In this document: positions 41,630 through 50,698 of the stretch, in pieces | How positions within the stretch are numbered: the stretch's first letter is position 1 | Layout: the number at the start of each line of letters is the position of its first letter | Assembly (NCBI RefSeq): GCF_014084105.1 | Contig: NZ_CP048289.1 | Span: 4,907,922 to 4,971,921, forward strand | Direction: 5' to 3' | Length of the DNA: 64,000 bases | From: Streptacidiphilus sp. P02-A3a | Lineage (GTDB): Bacteria > Actinomycetota > Actinomycetes > Streptomycetales > Streptomycetaceae | Program-made: the position numbers and the translations under genes | Notes under the pieces: generated by a model | Seen by the model: only the letters and a program-made list of their open reading frames with translations | Told to the model about the DNA's origin: nothing | The model's database searches: none

Positions 41630-42361
41630 GTCGCCGACTCCTCTGGAAGACGTGGACTGCCGTGCTGGGAAGGTTTCGGACGCAGGGCGCGACGACTGGA
41701 CGGCGTATTAGCCGATACCGTCGGCCGCCGTCAACTGACGCCCTGTCATTTCTGGGAAATCAACGAGTATTCCACTGCGAACAACGAGTGAATGCCGTCA
41801 CTGTGGTATTGGGGCACCGCGCACCGAAAGGGCCGGACGGCGCGGACCGGACAGCGTGCGCCGACAAAGTCCCACCAGTATGCATGGAGTCGCCGATCGA
41901 GGACGGCCAAAACCGAACAGGTACGCGTGATGGATCCAACCCCGTTGCCCCCAGTGCCGTCGGAGCCGCTTCCGACCGGGGGAAATTGCTACTGAACCCG
42001 TTGCCAACACTGGTTTTTCGAGGGAACTTTCCGGGCGCCGCCGGGGGCAAGTATTGCATGAGTATGCCAACGACGCATTCACTCGATCGAGTGATTGTGT
42101 ACTGGGCTTATGACCAGCCATATTTCTTTTCGGCGATTCTAGAGCCCATGGGGGAAGGGAACCGGACATGCCCGTTGGGTCCGACGCGGCCGCGCGTCGG
42201 CTCCCGCAGACGAAACGTCACCTCTGGCTCCCGCGCGCGGCTGATGGGCCCCGGTACCGCCCGCGCCGCGACCCCGCCCACGCCGCCTGCCCGCCCCCGC
42301 TGCCCGCCCGCGCCGTCCGCACCGCCGCCCGCGCCGCCGTCCGCCCGGGGCGGCGGCACGG
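41630..42361. promoter_or_regulatory. Long divergent regulatory region of the 2-MIB locus
   Basis: 732 bp without a credible gene. It contains a perfect 16-bp palindrome TCACTCGATCGAGTGA at 42079-42094. GCATTCACTC at 42075-42084 overlaps it and is repeated inverted as GAGTGAATGC at 41786-41795, near the encapsulin promoter. CAACGAGT is repeated at 41761-41768 and 41782-41789. These shared sites suggest one regulator acts on both transcripts. The last 200 bp before the synthase is Pro/Arg-like GC-rich sequence and may include an upstream start for it. Confidence 0.5.
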
Positions 42362-43639
42362 GTGACCATCGCACGCGAGTCAACAACTCTTCGAGGAGTG
42401 GCCGATCATGCACCATCCCGGCGTACCGCGCCGTCAGGCCGCGGCGGTGTGCTCGTGAACGACATCACCGCCCTGCAGCGGATCCTGCGCGGACCCAGCG
42501 GTCTCGGCACCTCCGGCCCGCATCCGGGCCGGGCCGCGGACCGGGCCTCGGACGGGGCCTCGGCGGAGCTCGAACTCCCGCGACCGGCAACCGAATCCGA
42601 CGCGGCACCGGGGCCGGTGGCAGCCGTGGCCCAGGACGCGCCGCGGCGGGAGGTGCCGGCGCCCAGGCCGATCCCGGGGCTGTACTACCACCCGGTGCCC
42701 GAGCCCGACCCGGTGCGCGTGGCCGAGGTGAGCCACCGGATCAAGCAGTGGGCGGTGGAGGAGGTCCAGCTGTTCCCGCCCGAGTGGGAGGGCCAGTTCG
42801 ACGGCTTCGACATCGGGCGCTACATGGTCGCCTGCCACCCGGTCGCGCCCACGATCGAGCATCTGCTGATCGCCACCCGGCTGATGGCCGCCGAGAACGC
42901 GTTGGACGACCAGTACTGCGAGGACCACGGCGGCTCCCCGGTCGGCCTGGGCGGGCGGCTGCTGCTGGCGCACACCGCCCTCGATCCGCTGCACACCACG
43001 CAGGAGTACCAGCCGGCCTGGGCCGCGTCGCTGTCGGCGGACTCCCCCCGGCGCGCCTACCGCTCGGCCATGCGGTACTTCGCCCAGGCGGCCTCGCCCT
43101 CCCAGGCGGACCGCTTCCGGCACGACATGGCGCGGCTGCACCTGGGCTACCTGGCCGAGGCGGCCTGGCAGGAGACGGACTACGTTCCCGAGGTCTGGGA
43201 ATACCTGTCGATGCGCCAGTTCAACAACTTCCGTCCCTGCCCGACCATCACCGACACCGTGGACGGCTACGAACTGCCCGCCGACCTGCACGCGCTGCCG
43301 GTGGTCCAGCGGGTCATCGCCCTGGGCTCCAACGCGACCACCATCGTCAACGACCTGTACTCGTACACCAAGGAACTCGCCAGTCCAGGACGGCACTTGA
43401 ACCTGCCGGTGGTCATCGGCGAGCGCGAGGAGTGCTCCGAGCGCGAGGCGTACCTGAAGGCGGTCGAGGTCCACAACGAGCTCATGCACGGCTTCGAGGA
43501 CGCCGCGGCCCAGGCGGCGGCGGACCACCCGGTGCCCACGGTGCTCCGCTTCCTGCGCGGCGTGGCCGCCTGGGTCGACGGAAACCACCACTGGCACTGC
43601 ACCAACACCTACCGCTACACCCTGCCCGACTTCTGGTGA
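42362..43639 (+). CDS. tpc: 2-Methylisoborneol synthase (class I terpene cyclase)
   Basis: 425 aa. It converts 2-methyl-GPP to the musty odorant 2-methylisoborneol. An N-terminal region of about 110 residues is Pro/Ala-rich and disordered, containing LQRILRGPSGLGT, a motif also seen in other MIB synthases and a good candidate for shell targeting. The catalytic alpha domain has the Mg-binding DDQYCED (D182-D188) and the NSE motif NDLYSYTKE (N330, S334, E338). The GTG at 42362 gives the usual length; the GTG at 42455 would shorten the disordered part. The GPP methyltransferase follows 58 nt downstream and the encapsulin shell gene is divergent. Confidence 0.95.
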   Translation: MTIARESTTLRGVADHAPSRRTAPSGRGGVLVNDITALQRILRGPSGLGTSGPHPGRAADRASDGASAELELPRPATESDAAPGPVAAVAQDAPRREVPAPRPIPGLYYHPVPEPDPVRVAEVSHRIKQWAVEEVQLFPPEWEGQFDGFDIGRYMVACHPVAPTIEHLLIATRLMAAENALDDQYCEDHGGSPVGLGGRLLLAHTALDPLHTTQEYQPAWAASLSADSPRRAYRSAMRYFAQAASPSQADRFRHDMARLHLGYLAEAAWQETDYVPEVWEYLSMRQFNNFRPCPTITDTVDGYELPADLHALPVVQRVIALGSNATTIVNDLYSYTKELASPGRHLNLPVVIGEREECSEREAYLKAVEVHNELMHGFEDAAAQAAADHPVPTVLRFLRGVAAWVDGNHHWHCTNTYRYTLPDFW

Positions 43640-43697
43640 CCTTCCGGTGACCGCGCCCGCGGGACCCACCCCTGTTGACCGAGGAGAGGAACGACCC

Positions 43698-44570
43698 ATG
43701 ACCACAACCGACTTCACCCCCGACACCGCCGTGATCCCCGGGCCCGCCACGCCCTACCAGGACGACATCGCCCGCTACTGGGACCAGGAGGCGCGCCCGG
43801 TCAACCTGCGGCTGGGCGATGTCGACGGCCTCTACCACCACCACTACGGCATCGGCGACGTCGACCGGGATGCGCTCGCCGGTCCCGCCAGTGGCCACGA
43901 GAGGCGGCTGGTCGCGGAGTTGCACCGGTTGGAGTCGGCGCAGGCCGACCTGCTGCTGGACCACCTGGGCCACGTCCCGCGCGAGTCGCTGCTGGTGGAC
44001 GCCGGATGCGGGCGCGGCGGCTCGATGATGATGGCCCATCAGCGTTTCGGGTGCCGGGTCGAGGGGCTGACGCTGTCGGCCAAGCAGGCCGAGTTCGCCA
44101 ACCGGCGCGCCGAGGAGACCGAGGCCGCCGCGTTCGTCCACGCCCGGGTCCGCAACATGTTGGACATGCCGTTCGAGACCGGTTCGGCCCGGGCCTCCTG
44201 GAACAACGAGTCCAGCATGTACGTCGACCTGGACGACCTGATGGGCGAGCACGCGCGGATCCTGGAGGTCGGCGGCCGGTACGTCACCATCACCGGCTGC
44301 TGGAACCCGGCCTACGGGCAGCCCTCGAAGTGGGTGTCGCAGATCAACGCGCACTTCGAGTGCAACATCCACTCCCGCCGGGAGTACCTGCGGGCCATGG
44401 CCGACAACCGGCTGGTGCCCCGGGCCATCATCGACCTGACCGAGGCCACCTTGCCCTACTGGGAGTTGCGCGCCACCTCCGCCCTGGTCACCGGCATCGA
44501 GGAGGCGTTCCTGTCCTCCTACAAGGACGGCTCCTTCCAGTACGTGCTGATCGCCGCCGACCGGGTCTGA
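43698..44570 (+). CDS. Geranyl diphosphate 2-C-methyltransferase
   Basis: 290 aa SAM-dependent methyltransferase that makes 2-methyl-GPP, the substrate of the preceding cyclase. SAM-binding motif LLVDAGCGRGGSMMMAHQRF, followed by VEGLTLSAKQAEFA and a YHHHYGIGD segment near the N-terminus, as in cyclopropane-synthase-like isoprenoid methyltransferases. ATG 43698 has GAGGAGAGG upstream. It is in an operon with the synthase and ends in a strong terminator. Confidence 0.93.
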   Translation: MTTTDFTPDTAVIPGPATPYQDDIARYWDQEARPVNLRLGDVDGLYHHHYGIGDVDRDALAGPASGHERRLVAELHRLESAQADLLLDHLGHVPRESLLVDAGCGRGGSMMMAHQRFGCRVEGLTLSAKQAEFANRRAEETEAAAFVHARVRNMLDMPFETGSARASWNNESSMYVDLDDLMGEHARILEVGGRYVTITGCWNPAYGQPSKWVSQINAHFECNIHSRREYLRAMADNRLVPRAIIDLTEATLPYWELRATSALVTGIEEAFLSSYKDGSFQYVLIAADRV

Positions 44571-44578
44571 CCCCCCAG

Positions 44579-44624
44579 CCCCCGGGCCCCTGCCGTCCCG
44601 CGCGGGACGGCGGAGGCCCCGGGG
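44579..44624 (+). terminator. Strong terminator after the 2-MIB operon
   Basis: A 20-bp perfect palindrome at 44592-44611 (arm GCCGTCCCGC) lies inside an outer GC-rich dyad (CCCCCGGGGCC-type arms at about 44580 and 44615). It may serve both this operon and the convergent protease gene. Confidence 0.75.
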
Positions 44625-44631
44625 CGGTTGC

Positions 44632-45516
44632 TCAGTAGCGGGTCGCGCCGTGGGTGGGGGCGGTGGTCGCCCGGTCGTTGTGGTGCCGGGTGGAGTCGCC
44701 GCCGGGCACGATGGAGAAGCCGCCGTTGTCCAGCGCGGTCTCGGTGTAGCCGCCGCTGTCGATGGCCTGCGGGCTGAAGTCGTCGAAGACCTGGCCGTTG
44801 ACGGTGACGTTCGTGAAGTCCAGTTCGCTGAACGAGGGGTAGCTGCTGGACGGGGACTCGATGACGGCCTCGGCGCTGATGTTCTGCGCGTCCAGGTACT
44901 GCTGGGTCTGCTCGCTCCAGCCCTGGGTGTTGTCGGTCAGGGTCAGCGTGTAGTTGCCCTGGCCGTCGGTGGTCACCGAGCCGGTGAAGGAGTCGCCCAC
45001 CGAGACCGGGTCGCTGAAGTACTGCGGCGCCGCCGGGTACATCTCGTACCAGCCGCTGAGCACCGGGGAGCCGCTGGAGCAGTCGACCTGCACACCGGTC
45101 TGCTCGACGGTCTGCGACCCGTATCCGTCGATGCCGACCCACGGCGCGAACAGGTCGTTGCTGCTGTCGCAGGTGACCTGCGGCATCGTCCACGAGCCGC
45201 TGATACTGGTGAACCCGCTGCCCTGGGCGACGTAGCCGCCCCAGACGCCGTCCGAGTCGTGCGCCCGTATCTGATGGTCCGTCAACGGGCGCTGCGGCCC
45301 GTACCCGGCCGCCGAGGCCCCGACCGGGAAGGCGAGGGCCGCGGCGCCGAGGGCGGACAGCAGGGCCACGGTACGGCGGGCCCTGCCCGCAGTGCGGGGA
45401 TGCTCATGGCTGGACTCCAGGGGTGCGTGGGGGTGGGCGGGCGGATCGCGCGCCGGGACGCCCCTCGGCGCGCCGGAAACCGGAACCCCGCGCCCGATTT
45501 GACTGTGCATCATCAA
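44632..45516 (-). CDS. Secreted G1-family (eqolisin-type) glutamic peptidase
   Basis: The mature part matches G1 endopeptidases: GGYVAQGSGFTSISGSWTMP, WVGIDGYGSQTVEQTGVQ and SGWYEMYPAAPQY, with the Gln and Glu of the Q/E dyad expected in these segments. A signal helix (VALLSALGAAALAFPVGASA) precedes it. The best start (ATG 45407, GGAG 8 nt upstream) is one base out of frame with the rest. The frame shown runs to 45516 through a Pro/His-rich stretch that is unlikely to be real. A single indel near 45380-45405 would join MSIPALRAG to the signal peptide, so the 5' end is probably frameshifted. Confidence 0.7.
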   Translation of the reverse strand: MMMHSQIGRGVPVSGAPRGVPARDPPAHPHAPLESSHEHPRTAGRARRTVALLSALGAAALAFPVGASAAGYGPQRPLTDHQIRAHDSDGVWGGYVAQGSGFTSISGSWTMPQVTCDSSNDLFAPWVGIDGYGSQTVEQTGVQVDCSSGSPVLSGWYEMYPAAPQYFSDPVSVGDSFTGSVTTDGQGNYTLTLTDNTQGWSEQTQQYLDAQNISAEAVIESPSSSYPSFSELDFTNVTVNGQVFDDFSPQAIDSGGYTETALDNGGFSIVPGGDSTRHHNDRATTAPTHGATRY

Positions 45517-45920
45517 ACACCCCGATCCGGGGTGGCAACAAGGGGCCGAGGCCGGTTCGGCATGTCCTCATCCCCGGACCGCCCGCCACCGCCACCCGGC
45601 GGGCCGCGCCGCACCCCAGCTCAGCCCGGCGATGGCGCGGTCGCGGGGCCCCCGCGACCGCCATGCCCTCCACAGGATCCTCACAGCGCGGGCCCAGCCC
45701 CGGATCGCGGCGCAGCGGGACCCCGCCGCGGCCGCCGGTCGAGAGGCGCCGGGGGCACGCGAAGAATATTTGTCCTTCGTACACGTTCTTTACTGACGGT
45801 CCTGAGCCGTGGTCAAAAGATAGGGTGGCCCGGCCGGAGTGATCACTCGCCCATGCCACCGGGTCCGGCGGAGGGTCTCCGGAGGGATGGGACCGCACCA
45901 GTGGACGAGGAGAGACCGGC
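45517..45920. other. Intergenic region, about 400 bp
   Basis: No gene recognised. The right half (45760-45840) is less GC-rich and probably holds the promoter of the following small secreted protein. No operator recognised. Confidence 0.4.
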
Positions 45921-46330
45921 ATGTTGAAGACCAGGGCCATCAGGGGCGCGGCCATCGCCGCGGCGTTCGGCGCCGTGGCGGGCGTGGTATCCGTGGCAGC
46001 GGTGAGCGGGACGGCGTCGGCCGCGACCGGCTCCGCCGCGCGCCCGGACTCCTACGCCTGCAACAAGAACGGCTACCAGGCGACCTGCACCAACGCACCG
46101 CCGACGTGACCTTGTGGTCGCCGAGCAACAATCCCATCGTCACCGTCCCCAAGGGCGCCCAGGTGGCGGTCAGTTGCTACTACACCGGGCAGGGCGCACC
46201 GGACCCGGACGGGTTCTGGGACCACATCGTGTGGACGTCGAACCTCGGGAACACCTGGGGCCACCTCAGCGACAACGACGTCAACCTCGGCGGCGCCAAC
46301 CCGCCGAGCGCGGGAATCCCGCACTGCTGA
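45921..46330 (+). pseudogene. Small secreted SH3-like protein, frameshifted
   Basis: ATG 45921 opens a signal peptide (IAAAFGAVAGVVSVAAVSGT ASA) and the start of the mature chain (DSYACNKNGYQATCTN), then stops at 46109. Another frame then continues the protein: ADVTLWSPSNNPIVTVPKGA, VAVSCYYTGQGA, FWDHIVWTSNLGNTWGHLSD, ending at 46330. One extra base near 46098 would join them into about 137 aa with an SH3-like fold, as in many short streptomycete exported proteins. Confidence 0.7.
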
Positions 46331-46383
46331 ACCGCCGTGGAACCACTACCGCGTGGAGCCGGTCCCTCGGCTTCCGGCGTTTT

Positions 46384-47094
46384 TCACCCGGTGGCGAGTT
46401 CCGCCAGTGCGGCTCCGTCCGGGCCGTAGACGGTGACCGACTCCCCGCTGGGGACCGCCGGTTGCCCGTCGGTCTGCGGGACCCAGGCGTAGCCGGTCGC
46501 GTAGCCGGGGTGGCCCGGGAGGGTCACTACCGTGGCCGGGTAGGTCCGCCCGGCCACGGTGACCGTCATCCGCGCCGCCCGGCCGGGCCCGGTGTAGAGC
46601 GGCAGGAAGAACGTGCCGCCGCTGTCGCCGGACGTCCGCAGGCTGACCGAGCCCGCCGCCTGGTTGCCGCCGACGGTGGCACTGCACTGCGCCGGGTCCT
46701 GGGCGCTCCCTTCGCAGCTCTGGTCGGCCGTCAGTCGGAGCCAGTGGCCGCGGCCGATCGACACGTCCTGACCTGCCGTCACTGTCTTTGCAGCAGAGGG
46801 TACATGTAGTGGTGACGGTGTGTCAGAAATGGTTGCCGGTGGCGCGGAGCGGGCCGGGGCGGCCCCGGGCGCGGTCCGGACCGTGCCCGTGCCCGTTCCC
46901 GTTCCCGTTCCCAGTAGCGCGGCCGCGGCCGGGACGGCCAGTGCGGCGGCCACCGCCAGCGCGGTCCGCCGTGCGCGGCGACGCTGGAGCCGCGCGCGGG
47001 CGGCGGCGCGTACCGGGGCGGCCGGCCAGAGCGGCGGGGCCAGGGCGTCGGCCTCGTCGCGCAGCGCCTGGCGCAGCATGTCCTCGGTCGTCAT
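46384..47094 (-). CDS. Membrane-anchored exported protein next to a broken sigma gene
   Basis: 236 aa from ATG 47094 (GGAAGGAG upstream). Short cytosolic N-terminus (MLRQALRDEADALAP), one transmembrane helix (TALAVAAALAVPAAAALL), a Gly-Thr repeat, then an outer domain of about 120 residues: VSIGRGHWLRLTADQSCEGS, SVSLRTSGDSGGTFFLPLYT, YATGYAWVPQTDG. Layout and position after an ECF-type sigma gene suggest an anti-sigma or sensor partner. A paralogue with the same outer domain is at 47517-48085. Confidence 0.65.
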   Translation of the reverse strand: MTTEDMLRQALRDEADALAPPLWPAAPVRAAARARLQRRRARRTALAVAAALAVPAAAALLGTGTGTGTGTVRTAPGAAPARSAPPATISDTPSPLHVPSAAKTVTAGQDVSIGRGHWLRLTADQSCEGSAQDPAQCSATVGGNQAAGSVSLRTSGDSGGTFFLPLYTGPGRAARMTVTVAGRTYPATVVTLPGHPGYATGYAWVPQTDGQPAVPSGESVTVYGPDGAALAELATG

Positions 47095-47447
47095 CGTGGG
47101 TCCGCTCCTTCCAGGTCCCGGCCCGGCCAACGCCCACGCCAACGCCCACGCACACGCACACGCCCACGCCCACGGGAGGGGCCCCGTTGCGGAGCACCTT
47201 GCCCGGTGGGCAGCCGGGCGTTTCGGCGACCTGGTGCTCGCTCAGGTCCTCCCAGTACGTGGGCGTCCGGCTCGTCCGGTGCGCTGGTCGGCGTCCGGCG
47301 CGGGGAGACTTTCGCCGGTGTCAGCTGGGCCAGGTCCTGCGCCGCGTGGTGGTCGCCGGTCAGCAGGTCGGCGGTGCGGGCCAGGCGGCTCCAGCGCGCT
47401 GCCGCGAACTCCTCGAAGTCCAGCTCGCGCTGTCGCGGTTCGCGCAC
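47091..47447 (-). pseudogene. SigE-type ECF sigma factor, truncated and degenerate
   Basis: From GTG 47447 the frame reads REPRQRELDFEEFAAARWSR and LARTADLLTGDHHAAQDLAQ, a clear sigma region 2 start. It then reads TPAKVSPRRTPTSAPDEPDA and turns into Arg/Gly-rich nonsense. Regions 2.4 to 4 are absent before the next gene. The expected size is about 170-180 aa; only about 60 are recognisable. Deletion plus frame loss; inactive. Confidence 0.65.
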
Positions 47448-47516
47448 CGCGCCCACCCCCGTCCGTCCCTCGCTCCGCACCGCCGACTGCCTTCCCTGCC
47501 CCGGTTCCGCGTCGTG

Positions 47517-48085
47517 CTACAGCGTCGTCAGGACCGTCCCGGCGGCGTTGTAGACGGTCGTGGTGACGTTCCCCGTGGTCTGCGGGGCGCCCCAGCCGTA
47601 GCCGACGGTGTATCCGGTGTCGCCCGCGAGGCGGACCAGCCGCAGGGTGTCGTTCTGCTGGCCGGCCCGGACGGTGATCCGCGCCGCGCCGCTGCCCAGG
47701 TACAGCGCCCGGTACAGGGTTCCGGCGGTGTCGCCGGAGGTCAGCAGGGACACCGTGCCGGGTCCCTGGTTGCCGTTGGTGAACGCTGGAGCAGTTTCTC
47801 CACGGTCGGGCCGCTGCCGTCGCAGACCTGGGCGGCGGTCAGCGTCAGCCACTGGCCGTGGCCCAGGTCCAGGCGCTGTCCCGAGGTGACCACCACGACG
47901 GAGGCGGGGCGGGCGCTGGGGGCGGCGGCACCGCTCGGGGCCGCGTAGGCGTTGACCGGGGCCAGTGCTGCGGCTGCCAGCGCGCAGACCGCCAGCGGCT
48001 TGATGAGGTGGGTGCGCAGGGCTGTCGACCATCGTCGGGCTCCTTGTTCCGGGGCTCCCCCGTGGGTGCCCTCTGCCGTACTCAC
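47517..48085 (-). pseudogene. Paralogue of the 46384-47094 exported protein, frameshifted
   Basis: From GTG 48085 one frame reads a membrane/signal helix (LIKPLAVCALAAAALAPVNA) and GQRLDLGHGQWLTLTAAQVC. Near 47790 the reading passes to another frame: NGNQGPGTVSLLTSGDTAGT, LYRALYLGSGAARITVRAGQ, TGYTVGYGWGAPQTTG, stop at 47517. The outer domain matches the neighbour at 46384 in order and key residues, so this is a local duplication now broken. Confidence 0.65.
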
Positions 48086-48184
48086 CGCGGTCCGGCGGGA
48101 AAGGTTGCACGGCCCGGCGGACGAGTTCCGCGCCGTGGTACCGGGCGTCCGCGGGGGGCCCGGAGGGGCGGGGCGGGCGACATT

Positions 48185-49264
48185 ATGCTGGGGGCATGGT
48201 CGAGTCCTTGCCTTCGGTGGTCGCGGGTCGGTGGCGGCCGGGGACCGGGGTTCGCCGGGCGTGTCGCGCGCGTGGGGCGGCGCGCGCTGGTGGAGTCGCT
48301 GTACCTGCTGACCGCGCCGCCCGGCGCTGTGGTCGGGCTGCTGCTGCTGGTCGGCGGCCTGGGGGTCGCGGCGGTCGGTTCGCTGCTGCCGGGCGGGGCG
48401 CCGGTCGCGGGCCGGGCGCTGGCGCTGGCGCGGTGGCCCGGGGACCTGGAGTGGTGGCGGATCGGCCGGCTGCGGTCGCGGACCGGGGTGCCCGGCGCGG
48501 GCCGGCGGCCGAGGCCGCGGGAGGCGGACGCCGCGGACCCGGGGCTGTGGCTCGACCTGGCGCACGCGGTGCTGGTGCTCCCAGTGGTCCTGGTCACCTC
48601 GGCGGTGACCGCGCTGTGGTGGTTCGTGGCGGTCGCCACCGCCACCTATCCGCTGCGCAGCCAGGGTTCGCCCGGGGCGCTGCGGCCGATGACCCTGTAC
48701 GCGGGCAGCGACCGCTCCCATATCGCCCTGGGCCTGGGGCTGACCTCGCCGGGCGGGCGGCTGGGTTTCGCGGTCACGGTGTGCGTGCTGCTGCTGGTGA
48801 CCCTGCCGCTGGTGACGCGGGCGGCCGTCGCCGCGCAGGCGGGTCTGGGGCGGGCGCTGCTGCCCACCGTGTGGGCCCTGCACCGGCGGATCAGCGGGCT
48901 GGAGCGGGAGCGCGACAGTGCCCGGGCGCAGGCTGTCGCGGCGGTGTCGGCAGAGGCGCGGGCCCTGCGCCGGCTCGAACGCGACATCCACGACGGGCCC
49001 CAGCAGCACCTGGTGCGGCTCGCGCTGGAGTTGGGCCGCGCCCAGCACCATTTCGACAGCAGGCCGGGGCCCGCCGGGTCACTGCGGTCCGCCATTCACC
49101 CGGGGTGTGGCCTGCCACACCCCGGGCCGCGCGTCCCAGGCCGTGTACCGGACGCCTCGGGCGGGGGCCGCCCGAGGCGTCGGGTGTCCGTTCAGTGGGC
49201 GCTGACCGGCTCCAGGACGAAGACCGGGATCACCCGGTCCGTCTTCTGCTGGTACTCGGCGTAG
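48185..49264 (+). pseudogene. NarL-type sensor histidine kinase lacking its ATPase domain
   Basis: Membrane sensor part: ALVESLYLLTAPPGAVVGLL, VVLVTSAVTALWWFVAVATA and GFAVTVCVLLLVTLPLVTRA. The HisKA_3 dimerisation box follows: RRLERDIHDGPQQHLVRLAL (phospho-acceptor His in IHDGPQQ). Homology ends at about 49078; the rest of the frame is antisense to the next gene. The catalytic ATPase domain and the response regulator gene normally downstream are missing. Start ATG 48185 is uncertain. Confidence 0.7.
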
Positions 49265-49635
49265 TCCGGCCAGACCTCGACCGCGCGCGACCACCACAGG
49301 TCCCGCTCCGCGCCCTGGACCTCGCGGGCCGTCATGTCCTGCCGTACCGCGCCGTCCTGGAGCTCGACCAGCGGGTGCGCGACCAGGTTGTGGTACCAGG
49401 CGGGGTGGCTCGGCGCGCCGCCCTGCGAGGCCACCACGGCGTACGCTCCCTGGTGCTCCACCCGCATCAGCGGGTTCTTGCGGATCTTGCCGCTCTTGGT
49501 CCCGAGGCTGGTGAGGACGATGACGGGCACATCCCGCAGCGTCGTTCCCTCGGTGCCCCCGGAACCCTCGTACAACGCGACCTGGTCGCGGACCCACTGA
49601 TCCGGGCTCGGCTGGTACTCGCCGCTGAGAGGCAT
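49192..49635 (-). CDS. Deazaflavin(F420)-dependent nitroreductase-family protein
   Basis: 147 aa: [46 protein letters not shown]-like strand ([11 protein letters not shown]) and [20 protein letters not shown] near the C-terminus. This is the Ddn-type split beta-barrel fold that binds F420. Start ATG 49635 (GGACGGG upstream) is preferred over the long frame to 49791. Intact, unlike many neighbours. Substrate unknown; family members reduce quinones and nitro compounds. Confidence 0.88.
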   Translation of the reverse strand: MPLSGEYQPSPDQWVRDQVALYEGSGGTEGTTLRDVPVIVLTSLGTKSGKIRKNPLMRVEHQGAYAVVASQGGAPSHPAWYHNLVAHPLVELQDGAVRQDMTAREVQGAERDLWWSRAVEVWPDYAEYQQKTDRVIPVFVLEPVSAH

Positions 49636-49795
49636 GCTGTTCCCGTCCTTCGCAAGGCGGAGCCGAGGCGGGTGACCTGCTGTCAGCCGCCTCGGGTCCG
49701 CGGTTCGACCTGCTGTTCCCATGATCCACCACGGCCGCGTCCCGGTGGGGGGCGGCGCGACGGAGCGGTGCCCGCAAGCGGCCGGGCGCACCGGT

Positions 49796-50653
49796 TCAGC
49801 CCTGCAGTGCCTCGGCCAGTTGCCGGTAGCCGACCTCCGGCAGTTCGCCGTCCTCGGTCAGGAGTTGGACCACGACCTCGTCCGCGCCCGCGCGCAGGTG
49901 CGCGCGCAGCGCGTCGGCGGCCTGCTCCGGGGTGCCGTGCGGGGCGAGCGCGTCGATCAGCCGGTCGCTGCCCCCGCCGGCCAGGTCCTGGTCGGACCAG
50001 CCGAAGCGGCGCAGGTTCGAGGTGTAGTTGGCCAGGCTCAGGTAGGGCTTCTCGACGCGGGGGCGGCCGATCGCGCGGGCGCGGACCGGGTCCGCCTCCA
50101 GCACCACCTTCTGCTCGGGTGCGAGCAGGGCGTCCGGGCCCAGGATCTCGCGGGCGGTGCGGGTGTGTTCCGGGGTGACCAGGTAGGGGTGGGCGCCGCC
50201 GGCGCGGTCGGCGGCCAGCCGCAGCACCCGGGGGCCGAGCGCGGCCAGTACCCGCCGGTCCTGCGGCACGCCCTCGGCGTCCAGCACGTCCAGGTAGGAC
50301 ACCAGTGCCTCGTAGGGGCGCACGTACCGCTCGCCGGTGAACTCGCGGTGGCCGGCGCCGATGCCGAGCAGGAACCGGCCCGGGTGGCGTTCCTGCAGCC
50401 GCTGGTAGGAGGCGGCGACGGTCTTGGCGTCGTCCTTCCAGATGTTGACGATCCCGGTGGCCAGGCCGATCGTCGAGGTCGCGTCGAGCAGTCGCTCGGC
50501 CGCGGCCAGGTCACCGTCGGGAGACCCGCCGATCCAGATGCGTCCGTAGCCGAGCTTCTCCAGCTCGACGGCCAGTTCCGGTGTCAGGCCGTCGGCGTTT
50601 CGCCACACCGCGAGCGTGCCCGCCCCGTCGCCAGTCCCCGCGTTCGCCACCAT
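49796..50653 (-). CDS. LLM-class F420-dependent oxidoreductase
   Basis: 285 aa luciferase-like barrel: [75 protein letters not shown] and [17 protein letters not shown]. The pattern is that of the TIGR03620-type F420 oxidoreductases of actinobacteria. It begins 45 nt after the GNAT gene stop, so the two are likely one transcript. Substrate unknown. Confidence 0.88.
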   Translation of the reverse strand: MVANAGTGDGAGTLAVWRNADGLTPELAVELEKLGYGRIWIGGSPDGDLAAAERLLDATSTIGLATGIVNIWKDDAKTVAASYQRLQERHPGRFLLGIGAGHREFTGERYVRPYEALVSYLDVLDAEGVPQDRRVLAALGPRVLRLAADRAGGAHPYLVTPEHTRTAREILGPDALLAPEQKVVLEADPVRARAIGRPRVEKPYLSLANYTSNLRRFGWSDQDLAGGGSDRLIDALAPHGTPEQAADALRAHLRAGADEVVVQLLTEDGELPEVGYRQLAEALQG

Positions 50654-50698
50654 GCACTGCTCCCTGATGCTCGTCCGGTCCTCGACCCGTCCTGCGGG

